From Holophagales bacterium UBA2201 (lineage in GTDB: Bacteria; Acidobacteriota; Thermoanaerobaculia; UBA2201): a stretch of 11,392 bases of DNA. Positions 5,065 through 11,392 of the stretch are shown piece after piece. The notes beneath the pieces were generated by a model, which saw only the letters and a program-made list of their open reading frames with translations, was not told where the DNA came from and made no database searches. The stretch's first letter is position 1. Every line of letters begins with the position of its first letter. The stretch covers positions 296 through 11,687 of the forward strand of contig DCUZ01000019.1 of NCBI GenBank assembly GCA_002327305.1, in the 5' to 3' direction. A program made the position numbers and the translations under genes.

Positions 5065-5490
5065 ATGAGCTCCCCTCCCGCTTCCGGCGTCGGACCGCGC
5101 AGGGTCCTTTTTCTCGGGGCAACGGTCCTGGCCGCGTTGGTGTCGCTGGCGCTGCAGATCACCGGCGCGGGCCAGCCGCCCCCCCCTCCGCCTCCGACCG
5201 ATATCGCCGCCTTCGAACAGAGGATGGCTCCCCTGAGGGCGCTCGTCGGCGCCGGGGAAACCGTGGGCTACCGGACCGACCCCGGCCCCAGGAATGTCCG
5301 TTCGGTGAAGGAATACATGCTCACCCAATACTGTCTGGCCCCGGCTCGCGTTCTGGAAGGGACGGCCCCCGACCGGGTGGTGGGAAATTTCCACGACCTC
5401 CCCCCCCCCGAGGAGGAGATCGCCCGGGAAGGGTTCACCGTGGAGGCCGATTTCGGGAACGGGGTGTTCCTCTACCGGAGGGCCCGTTGA
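5065..5490 (+). CDS. Small membrane-anchored protein, first gene of envelope operon
   Basis: I do not recognise a named family. From the ATG at 5065 it is 141 aa; an upstream in-frame ATG at 5056 would add three residues but lies inside the predicted -10 box. One transmembrane helix or uncleaved signal (about residues 14-33, VLFLGATVLAALVSLALQIT) is preceded by a basic patch, so the rest should be periplasmic. Seven prolines follow at 38-44, then a soluble region of about 95 residues with VGYRTDPGPRNVRSVKEYML, TQYCLAPARV and a C-terminal FGNGVFLYRRAR. This resembles the soluble tail found in some GT-C glycosyltransferases, so I suggest a partner of the next gene. The TGA overlaps the next gene's TTG start (TTGA). 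A 9-C run at 5401-5409 is a slippage-prone site. Confidence 0.7.
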   Translation: MSSPPASGVGPRRVLFLGATVLAALVSLALQITGAGQPPPPPPPTDIAAFEQRMAPLRALVGAGETVGYRTDPGPRNVRSVKEYMLTQYCLAPARVLEGTAPDRVVGNFHDLPPPEEEIAREGFTVEADFGNGVFLYRRAR

Positions 5491-6854
5491 CGGGGGCCCG
5501 TTTCCTCCTCGTCCTCCTCGCCGCGCTCCTTCCCCTGGTCCTGGGATGGCAAATGGTCTGCCTCCTGTTCCCTCTTTCCGGAAGGGCGACCCGCCTCCTC
5601 AAATGCTCGCTGGGCGGCACCATCGGTCTGGGTCTGGCCTCCCTGTCCTTTTGGGCCTGGCGGTCCGCCGGCGGATCATGGCCTCCCCCGTTCCTATTGG
5701 CCGAAACCGCGCTGTGGATCCTGGCCGTTCTGGCCTCGGCCATGGTCCTTAAGAAGCGCCACTCTCAGGAAACGCGGATTGAACCCTCCAGGGCCGCCCC
5801 CCGCCTTTTGGTGTGGACTTCATGGATGGCGCTTTTGGGCGGCGTCTGGCTTTTCGTCGCCAGGATGGCGGCTGAACCCCACGGTCGATGGGACGCCTGG
5901 GCCATGTGGAACCTCAAAGCCCGGTTCCTGGCCAGGGGCGAAGCCGGGTGGGACGCCCTGTTCGCCTCCTCCCCCGGCTGGAGCCATCCGGACTATCCTC
6001 TGTTCCTCCCCGCCACCGTGGCGCGCCTGTGGAATTACGCGGGGGGCGAATCATGGCTGGGGCCGGCGCTGACGGCCGGAGGGATGTTCCTGCTCCTTGC
6101 GGGACTTCTGGTCGGCGCCCTACGGGTCTTGAAGGGGCCCGTGGCGGCCGCTCTGGCGGTGCCCGGGTTGATGGGGACCTGGGGACTCGCGGACCGGGCC
6201 GCATGGCAGTACGCCGACCTGCCGCTCGCCCTGTTCATGACCGCCTCCCTGGCCTGCCTGGCCCTCCATCACCGCTTCGGCGGACGCGGCCCCCTGGTCC
6301 TGGCGGGGGCCGCCGCCGGCCTGGCCGCATGGACGAAAAACGAGGGCCTGTTGTTCGCCGCCCTCCTGGCATTTGCGTGGCTGGCGGCCGGGTGGTTCCG
6401 GAAGCGGCCGAAGGAGACGGCGTCCGAACTGCTGTGGATGGCGGCGGGCGCTCTCCTCCCCCTCGGCGCGGCGGCCGTCCTCAAGATCGGCGTCCCGGCC
6501 CCCAACGACCTCGTCGCCGCGTGGGCCGATCCCGCCGTTTGGGCGCGCCTGGCCGATCCGGCGCGCGCCGGCCTCATTGCCCGTTCCTTCTTCCTGGAGG
6601 GGCTGAAACTGGTCACCCCTGCCGCCCTGCTCGCCGCTTGGGGCCTGGGCGGGCTCAGAACGGACCCCCAAACGGCCCGGGCGGGGTTCTTCTGCCTGGG
6701 GGTGGCGGGACTCTGCCTTGCGGGCTACGCTGTGGTCTACCTGGCGACTCCGCACGATCTGGCCTGGCACCTCTCCACCTCTTCCTCGCGCCTCCTGACC
6801 GCCCTCTGGCCGGCGGGCCTGCTCGGCCTGGTCCTGGCCGTGGACATGGAGTGA
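5487..6854 (+). CDS. Polytopic GT-C-like glycosyltransferase (GT39/ArnT-like)
   Basis: The 455-aa protein has many hydrophobic helices from residue 6 to the C-terminus and matches the general plan of GT-C transferases, which move sugars from polyprenyl-phosphate donors at the outer face of the inner membrane. Supporting features are a first large periplasmic loop with WDAWAMWNLKARFL (135-148, D136 the candidate catalytic Asp), HPDYPLFLPA (167-176), QYADLPLALF (241-250) and AAWTKNEGLL (280-289). The usual soluble C-terminal domain is absent, which suits a separately encoded partner such as the preceding gene. The start is TTG at 5487, overlapping that gene's stop; the stop overlaps or adjoins the next gene's start. 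The exact donor and acceptor cannot be read from the sequence. Confidence 0.75.
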   Translation: MTGARFLLVLLAALLPLVLGWQMVCLLFPLSGRATRLLKCSLGGTIGLGLASLSFWAWRSAGGSWPPPFLLAETALWILAVLASAMVLKKRHSQETRIEPSRAAPRLLVWTSWMALLGGVWLFVARMAAEPHGRWDAWAMWNLKARFLARGEAGWDALFASSPGWSHPDYPLFLPATVARLWNYAGGESWLGPALTAGGMFLLLAGLLVGALRVLKGPVAAALAVPGLMGTWGLADRAAWQYADLPLALFMTASLACLALHHRFGGRGPLVLAGAAAGLAAWTKNEGLLFAALLAFAWLAAGWFRKRPKETASELLWMAAGALLPLGAAAVLKIGVPAPNDLVAAWADPAVWARLADPARAGLIARSFFLEGLKLVTPAALLAAWGLGGLRTDPQTARAGFFCLGVAGLCLAGYAVVYLATPHDLAWHLSTSSSRLLTALWPAGLLGLVLAVDME

Positions 6855-6859
6855 CCTCC

Positions 6860-8713
6860 ATGGCCCGCGTCCATTCGACCCTTTGGCGGATCTTCCGCCA
6901 GGTCCTTCCGGCGGTCCTGCTGATCGCGCAGGCCTGCGCGAGGGAGGCGCCCCGGCCCATGGTGCCGCTGTGGGAGGCGGAGCGCACGTCCTTTCATCTG
7001 GGCGAGTCCTGGATCGAGGGGGTCAAGGTCGGCGCGGAACGCCCCCTCCCGGCGCGCCGGGGCGGCGCGCTCCGGTTCAAGGCCCTGGCCATGCCCGTCG
7101 CCGGCAGCGGGGTGCTGGAGTTGCGGACGGAGGGCGGATCGGAACGGGTCGCGGTCGAAGGGCCCACCCCGGTGGAATGGGACCTTTCCCTTCGCGGAAG
7201 GGCCTCCCTGGCCGCTCCGGAGGATGTGGTCTTGGTGGAACCGCGTTTTGTCGTCCCGGGACGCAAGGGCCGCCTCATCCTCATGGTCCTGGCCGACGCC
7301 CTGCGCCGCGACCACGCCTCCGCCGACGTCATGCCCGGGACCGCCCGATTCTTCCAGAGCGGCCATGTTTTTGAATGGGCGGTCAGCCCCGAAACCTGGA
7401 CCCTGCCCGTGATGGCCTCCCTGTTCACGGGGAAACGCCCCTCCCTCCTGCGGGCCCCCGACGGAGGACTGATCACCCTGCCTCCGGGGGAGACGACCTT
7501 GGCGGAGACGCTGGCCGGGGAGGGGTTCTTCTGCGCGGGGGTGTGCTCCAACTACACGGTCAACCAGGAGAACGGGTACGCGCAGGGGTTCCGCCTCTTT
7601 GTCGTCCCGCGGGTGCTCGATCATGGCGCGGCACCTAATGCGGCGTGGGTCGGCGGCCATGGCGCCCGCGTCCTCGACGCCTTCGGGGACCTGGACCTTT
7701 TTCTCTACCTTCATTACATGGACCTCCACGAGCCGTACCGGAACCATGAAACCGGCGCCTGGGCGACCTCCTTCGGGCCTGAAGAACGCCCCGCCCCCGG
7801 TCGCGTGGCCGAGGCGATGGCGGCCTATGCCTCCAGCGCCCGCTACCTCGACCGCTCTTTGGCCCCCCTGCTGGAACGGGCCGGTCCGGGGGACACGGTG
7901 GTTCTTCTGGCGGACCACGGCGAGGAGTTCGGCGAACACGGGGCCTACCGCCACGGGCCGTCCCTGCATAACGAGACCGTCCGGGTTCCCCTCATGGTCC
8001 GCGACGGGACCGGGGCGGGGACTTGGTCTTATCCCGTCTCCACGCGCCTGGTGCACGGCTATCTGGCGCGGGGGGATCGGGCGCTTTGGGAACCGTCCGG
8101 GCCGGCGGTGTCGGAGACCTTCGCGCACGGCCCTCCGCGCATCGCGGCCTGCTTCCCCGATTTCAAGTTCACCGCCATGGCCCAGCCCATGCGGCCGCAC
8201 GCCCCGGGAGACGCCCTGGAGCGGTGGGTGGCCGCCCGGATGCCCGCGCTGCGGTTTACCGAGCCCGAGGAGCGGGCCGCGATCCAACCTTCGGCGGAGC
8301 AGGCCGACGCGGCGGCGGCGGCCCTGGCGGAGCAGTTCCACCGCTTCCGCCGGGGCATCCATCTTCTGGTGAAAGGTCCGGGTCCGTTCATTTTGGAGGT
8401 GGAGGGGGTAGATCCCGACGGCTGGGTGTGGGGGGAACCGGGCGCGTGGAAAGCCCCGGAGGGAACACCGGTCCGCATCGAGATCATCCGGGCCGACCCG
8501 TTCCTCCTGGCGTTCCTCCCCGCCCGCCCGGGCCGCACCCCCTCGGTGCGCTCCATTCAGGGGCCTCCCCTCCTCCCCCTCACCGGCCGACTCCCCGCCC
8601 GGATCGGATCGGAAGGGATTTGGGCCTGGCTGGATCCGGGCCGCCCCGAAGCCGCCCTTCAGGGCATCGACGAGACCCTTCTCCGCCTCAAGGCGCTGGG
8701 GTACATCCAGTAG
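6860..8713 (+). CDS. Exported alkaline-phosphatase-superfamily (sulfatase-like) enzyme
   Basis: The 617-aa protein has a signal peptide with a possible lipobox Cys at residue 26 (LIAQAC), so it should be periplasmic or lipid-anchored. Residues 30-135 form an unassigned N-terminal domain. The catalytic domain begins at LILMVLADALRRDH (139-152, D146 metal ligand), has ETWTLPVMASLFTG (178-191) and VVLLADHGEEFGEHG (347-361, D352/H353), then HGPSLHNETVRVPLMV, and the protein ends in LKALGYIQ as many sulfatase-like proteins do. The nucleophile position is T181, not Cys or Ser, and +4 is Met, not Arg, so the CxPxR sulfatase-maturation motif is absent. A phospho-transferase or phosphoesterase is as likely as a sulfatase. 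I chose ATG 6860 (GGAG at 6848-6851, 8-base spacer); GTG 6851, overlapping the previous stop, is the alternative. Confidence 0.82.
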   Translation: MARVHSTLWRIFRQVLPAVLLIAQACAREAPRPMVPLWEAERTSFHLGESWIEGVKVGAERPLPARRGGALRFKALAMPVAGSGVLELRTEGGSERVAVEGPTPVEWDLSLRGRASLAAPEDVVLVEPRFVVPGRKGRLILMVLADALRRDHASADVMPGTARFFQSGHVFEWAVSPETWTLPVMASLFTGKRPSLLRAPDGGLITLPPGETTLAETLAGEGFFCAGVCSNYTVNQENGYAQGFRLFVVPRVLDHGAAPNAAWVGGHGARVLDAFGDLDLFLYLHYMDLHEPYRNHETGAWATSFGPEERPAPGRVAEAMAAYASSARYLDRSLAPLLERAGPGDTVVLLADHGEEFGEHGAYRHGPSLHNETVRVPLMVRDGTGAGTWSYPVSTRLVHGYLARGDRALWEPSGPAVSETFAHGPPRIAACFPDFKFTAMAQPMRPHAPGDALERWVAARMPALRFTEPEERAAIQPSAEQADAAAAALAEQFHRFRRGIHLLVKGPGPFILEVEGVDPDGWVWGEPGAWKAPEGTPVRIEIIRADPFLLAFLPARPGRTPSVRSIQGPPLLPLTGRLPARIGSEGIWAWLDPGRPEAALQGIDETLLRLKALGYIQ

Positions 8714-8845
8714 CGATACCCGGCTTCGCGCGACGCTCCGGCTCCCTGTCCCTGTTGTTGTATCCGACCCGGATTCCCCCCAACTTTTCCAGGCAAGGCC
8801 GCAGCGGGCCCCGTCGGCTGTGTTGGGTCCGTCGGTTTTCCCCCC
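8714..8845. other. Convergent intergenic gap, no clear signal
   Basis: This 132-bp gap separates the sulfatase-like gene (+) from the polyprenyl synthase (-). Both operons must end here, but I see no convincing stem followed by a T-run on either strand. A CCGTCGG repeat near 8812 and 8832 is too short to interpret. Termination could be Rho-dependent. Confidence 0.4.
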
Positions 8846-9838
8846 TTATGACAGCCGGGCGAACGCCGGGAGGGAGAGCAGCCGTTCGGGCAGGGAGATC
8901 AGGAGGGCCTTGGCCGGGGAGGCGGGAAAGACCGTGAGGGCCTTGCAGGCTTCGATCGCCCTCGCGCGGGCCAGTTCGCGGGTTTCCACCAGGATGCCGT
9001 GGGTCCGCATCCGCTCGAGGATGTCGAACCGCCGCCGGGGGGCGTCCCCGAGCCAGTTCAGGAGCTCCTTCCGCTCCCGGCCCCTGACCCGCTTGAGCAG
9101 GAGGATGACGGGGAGCCCCAGCTTCCCCTCCTCCAGGTCGTGCATCACCGGCTTCCCGGCCTCCTCCTCGCGCGCGGCGAAGTCCTGCAGGTCGTCGAGG
9201 ATCTGGAAGAAGACGCCGAACCGGAGGCCGAACCGGTGCAGGCGCCCATAGTGGCGCTTCTGCCCGGCGAGGAGGGCGGGGATGGCGGCGGCGGCGGCGA
9301 AAAGGTGGCCCGTCTTGTACTCGATGTGGGCCAGGTATTCGTCGAGGGTGACGCGGGGGTCCGAGGCGCGGGAAAGGCCCCAGATTTCCCCTTCGATCAT
9401 CTTGAGGGTGGCCTCTGAGAGGGTGCGGATGATCGCCAGGTTCCCCCTATTCACCGCCAGGCGGATGGCCTGGGCGTACAGATAGTCCCCCACCAGGATG
9501 GACAGGCGGTTGCCCAGCTCGCGGTGGAGGGCGCGGTGGCCCCGCCGCAACTCGGCCTCGTCGATCACGTCGTCGTGGATGAGGGTGGAGGTGTGGAGCG
9601 CCTCCACCACCGCGGCATAGGTGAGGCGGTCCCTCCGCCGGTAGCCCAGCAGGTCGGCGCACGCGAGGAGAAGAAGGGGCCGCAGGCGCTTCCCCCCGGC
9701 GCCGGTGATGTACAGGGAGGCGGCCGCGACGGCCTCGGGACTGCTCTCCATCTCCTTCAGGAGCATCTCCTCCATGGCCTCGATCTGGACCTTCAGTTTG
9801 AGGCCGTAGGCGTCGAGGGTCCCGCCGGCCCGTGTCAC
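8846..9838 (-). CDS. ispB: Long-chain polyprenyl diphosphate synthase
   Basis: The 330-aa enzyme adds isopentenyl diphosphate units to an allylic primer to make an all-trans polyprenyl diphosphate, used for quinone side chains. It carries GGKRLRP (48-54), the first aspartate-rich motif DDVID (89-93) within ALHTSTLIHDDVIDEAELRRG, GDYLYA (117-122), KTGHLF and the second motif DDLQD (215-219). The residues before the first motif lack the bulky aromatic side chains that shorten products in FPP/GGPP synthases and resemble octaprenyl/heptaprenyl enzymes; the exact chain length is not predictable by eye. The GTG start at 9838 overlaps the lolA stop as GTGA, so it is the last gene of the purH-lolA operon. 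Complete and typical in length. Confidence 0.9.
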   Translation of the reverse strand: MTRAGGTLDAYGLKLKVQIEAMEEMLLKEMESSPEAVAAASLYITGAGGKRLRPLLLLACADLLGYRRRDRLTYAAVVEALHTSTLIHDDVIDEAELRRGHRALHRELGNRLSILVGDYLYAQAIRLAVNRGNLAIIRTLSEATLKMIEGEIWGLSRASDPRVTLDEYLAHIEYKTGHLFAAAAAIPALLAGQKRHYGRLHRFGLRFGVFFQILDDLQDFAAREEEAGKPVMHDLEEGKLGLPVILLLKRVRGRERKELLNWLGDAPRRRFDILERMRTHGILVETRELARARAIEACKALTVFPASPAKALLISLPERLLSLPAFARLS

Positions 9839-10350
9839 GGCATGAGCTCCCGGGAGGCGTCGGCCTTGTGGCCCGTGAATGCGAGGGTGTTGCGGCTGCC
9901 GTCGGCCTGTTCGACGACCAGCCGCCGCGGCCAGCCCGTGCGCCGGTCCAGGGTGAGGACGAACGGCGGGTCGGTGGAGATCACCCGGGCCTCGCCGCCG
10001 CTCCCGGCGAGGACCCAGCCGACCGAATCGGGGACGCGGCCGTCGAGGAGGAAGGTGAAGGGGAGCATCTCAAGGGAATCGGCCTCCCAGGCCTGGAAAT
10101 TCCAGTCCGCCCCCCCTTCCCGCGAGTAAAAGCCGTCCGGCACGAAGACATAGGCCCTCTTTTCCCGGCCGGCGTAATCGAACCGCAAGCCCTTTCCCCA
10201 GGCGAAAACCACCGTCCCCTTTTCCTCCACCGTCTCGCCGGAGGGGAGGGCGAGGGTCTGGGTGAACCGGGCGGTGAAGGCGGGATGGGCGGCGAGCGTC
10301 CGCCCCAGGTCCTGGAGCGTCAACGCCAGCAGGAGGAGGAGGACCGTCAT
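9835..10350 (-). CDS. lolA: LolA-like outer-membrane lipoprotein carrier
   Basis: LolA ferries lipoproteins through the periplasm from the LolCDE complex to the outer membrane. The 171-aa protein has a short N-terminal hydrophobic signal (MTVLLLLLALTL), then the LolA pattern HPAFTARFTQTLALPSGETVEEKGTVVFAW, GLRFDYAGREKRAYVFVPDG and FTFLLDGRVPD, followed by beta-rich strands. It is slightly shorter than usual (about 200 aa) and has no signal-peptide n-region to speak of. The ATG at 10350 overlaps the upstream stop (ATGA), and its own stop overlaps the synthase start, so the whole unit is translationally coupled. Similarity is by pattern, with low conservation normal for this family. Confidence 0.82.
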   Translation of the reverse strand: MTVLLLLLALTLQDLGRTLAAHPAFTARFTQTLALPSGETVEEKGTVVFAWGKGLRFDYAGREKRAYVFVPDGFYSREGGADWNFQAWEADSLEMLPFTFLLDGRVPDSVGWVLAGSGGEARVISTDPPFVLTLDRRTGWPRRLVVEQADGSRNTLAFTGHKADASRELMP

Positions 10351-10754
10351 TCCTCGACGGCCACTCCCTCCGTGGCGGCGTTGACGACAAAGACCCGTTC
10401 GTTGTTGGAGTCGGGTTCGGCGGGATAGAGGAAGAAGCCGGCCCCCGATCCGGGGGCCCCCAGCACCCGGCCCCGCATCTTCTCCCCGTCCCGGAAAGTG
10501 ACCACCACCATTTTTCCCGCGCGCGGGGCCCCGGGGGAGTTCTCCTTCCAGTGTCCTTCAGGATGGTCTTTCCCGTCCAGATCGCGGACGAAAAAGACCG
10601 CCTTGAGGGATTCGATGGGGTGGGTGATGACGGAGCGGTCCTCCCGGATGGCCTGGACCACCCGGAGGCTGTGGGAAAAGTAGGGGCCGACGAAGCACTT
10701 CTCCATCCTGCCATCGGTGAAGCGGAGGACCACGGGGACCTTCTGGGGTTCCAT
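10347..10754 (-). CDS. Conserved-looking hypothetical, DUF6982-like
   Basis: This 135-aa protein has no signal peptide or membrane helix. Its N-terminal half (VVLRFTDGRMEKCFVGPYF at 8-26, SLKAVFFVRDLDGK at 49-62) looks like a small beta-barrel-like module. The second half (KMVVVTFRDGEKMRGRVLG, 81-99; GFFLYPAEPDSNNERVFVVNAAT, 106-128) seems to repeat the theme, so it may be an internal duplication of one fold. I associate this pattern with DUF6982-like proteins but cannot verify it. The reading frame stays open well upstream, through purH, but the ATG at 10754 has TGAGG straddling the purH stop with a suitable spacer, so I start it there. It is 8 bases after purH and overlaps lolA (ATGA), suggesting co-regulation. 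Confidence 0.7.
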   Translation of the reverse strand: MEPQKVPVVLRFTDGRMEKCFVGPYFSHSLRVVQAIREDRSVITHPIESLKAVFFVRDLDGKDHPEGHWKENSPGAPRAGKMVVVTFRDGEKMRGRVLGAPGSGAGFFLYPAEPDSNNERVFVVNAATEGVAVEE

Positions 10755-10762
10755 GTCCGGCC

Positions 10763-11392
10763 TCAGTGGCGGAAGTGCCGGCACCCGGTGAAGACCATGG
10801 CCAGTCCCAGGCGGTCGGCCGCCTCGATCACGTCCTTGTCTTTGATGCTCCCCCCGGGTTGGATGATGGCGGTGGCCTTGGCCTGGGCGATCGCTTCCAC
10901 GTTGTCGGGGAAGGGGAAGAACCCGTCGGAGGCCACCACACTCCCCTCGAGGGGCAGGACCGCCTTGAGGGGGGCGTTGGTCGCCGCGTCCACCCGGGAG
11001 GTCTGCCCGCACCCCAGGGCCACCGTCTGGCCGGCGCGGACATAGATGACGGCGTTGGACTTGACCCCCTTGACCACCTCCCAGGCGAACTCCAGGTCGG
11101 CCCACTCGGCCTCGGTGGGGACCCGTCGGGTGACCACTTTCGCGGCGCGGATGTTCTCCGCGTGCGCGTCCCACTCCTGGACCAGGACCCCGCCGTCGAT
11201 CCGCTTGAAGTCGTAGCCGGCCCGGGGCCCCTCCACCGGGAGGGTGACGACCCGGACGTTCTTCTTGGGCTTGAAGATCTCGAGGGCGGCCCGGTCGTAT
11301 TCGGGGGCGACCACCACCTCAACGAAGTTGGGGACGATGGCCTCGGCCACCGACCCCTCCACGCGGGCGTTGAAGGCGATGATGCCGCCGAA
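10763..11392 (-). CDS. purH: PurH C-terminal part (AICAR transformylase), cut by window edge
   Basis: PurH carries out the last two steps of purine synthesis: formylation of AICAR with 10-formyl-THF and cyclisation to IMP. Only the last 209 or so codons are here, open to the window edge, so the start codon lies beyond. Visible hallmarks are FGGIIAFN at the edge, FVEVVVAPEYDRAALEIFKPKKNVRVVTL, GGVLVQEWD, KSNAVIYVRAGQTVALGCGQTSRVDA, SDGFFPFPDNVEA and the terminal MVFTGCRHFRH. The catalytic Lys-His pair lies upstream of the window. Its stop lies 8 bases before the next gene, with the stop codon contributing to that gene's ribosome-binding site, so purH heads this stretch of operon. Confidence 0.95.
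   Translation of the reverse strand, partial: FGGIIAFNARVEGSVAEAIVPNFVEVVVAPEYDRAALEIFKPKKNVRVVTLPVEGPRAGYDFKRIDGGVLVQEWDAHAENIRAAKVVTRRVPTEAEWADLEFAWEVVKGVKSNAVIYVRAGQTVALGCGQTSRVDAATNAPLKAVLPLEGSVVASDGFFPFPDNVEAIAQAKATAIIQPGGSIKDKDVIEAADRLGLAMVFTGCRHFRH

Noticed and set aside
5888..6859. Upstream extension of the sulfatase-like frame to 5888
   Set aside because: The extension translates the transferase gene out of frame and gives low-complexity G/R/P sequence. GGAG before ATG 6860 and the signal peptide there fix the start.
6737..8362. A 541-codon open frame on the minus strand opposite the sulfatase-like gene
   Set aside because: It is rich in R, G, P and A with no recognisable motif, as expected from antisense reading of GC-rich codons. 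The plus strand carries clear catalytic motifs.
10755..11174. Upstream extension of the 135-aa hypothetical into purH
   Set aside because: The sequence is an out-of-frame reading of purH. A proper ribosome-binding site precedes ATG 10754.

Overview
The window is mostly high-GC bacterial chromosome. Line 6301-6360, for example, has 44 G/C of 60. It encodes LolA (outer-membrane lipoprotein carrier), a long-chain polyprenyl diphosphate synthase, a GT-C-like membrane protein and a secreted alkaline-phosphatase-superfamily enzyme, so the host is a Gram-negative (diderm) bacterium. The mix of genes and heptamer repeats would suit an Acidobacteriota-like or related candidate phylum, but the sequence alone does not settle this.

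Layout: 1-60 holds two abutting hairpins. 104-812 (+) is a HEPN/MNT pair that resembles a type VII toxin-antitoxin module, preceded by an extended -10 promoter and an 11-codon leader ORF. 813-978 carries two back-to-back 7-bp tandem-repeat tracts and a 20-bp palindrome. 979-2176 (-) is a lower-GC island with an orphan membrane protein and an orphan secreted Cys-rich protein. It lies downstream of larC (2169-3380, -), to which it is joined through another heptamer tract. Upstream of larC are radC (3490-4161, -) and a cobB-type sirtuin (4286-5008, -), separated by a compact double-hairpin repeat element. A 56-bp divergent region (5009-5064) with two near-identical extended -10 boxes separates the sirtuin from a (+) operon. 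That operon (5065-8713) encodes a small membrane-anchored protein, a GT-C-like polytopic protein and an alkaline-phosphatase-superfamily (sulfatase-like) exported enzyme. Convergent to it, on (-), is a tightly overlapping operon: purH (cut by the window edge), a 135-aa conserved-looking hypothetical, lolA and a polyprenyl synthase.

How the genes fit together: the (+) trio looks like an envelope glycan or lipid modification unit, built from a polyprenyl-phosphate-sugar-dependent transferase, an anchored partner and a phospho-/sulfo-ester enzyme. The neighbouring polyprenyl synthase makes the class of lipid such transferases use, although it is in a different operon. The main unexplained structure is regulatory and repetitive. 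There are three promoters of the form TG-N-TANNNT whose predicted start falls on or next to an ATG (leaderless initiation), four heptamer tracts of different consensus at gene boundaries, and two hairpin elements sharing the head GTAGGGGC. No tRNA, rRNA, CRISPR array, transposase or attachment site was recognised.
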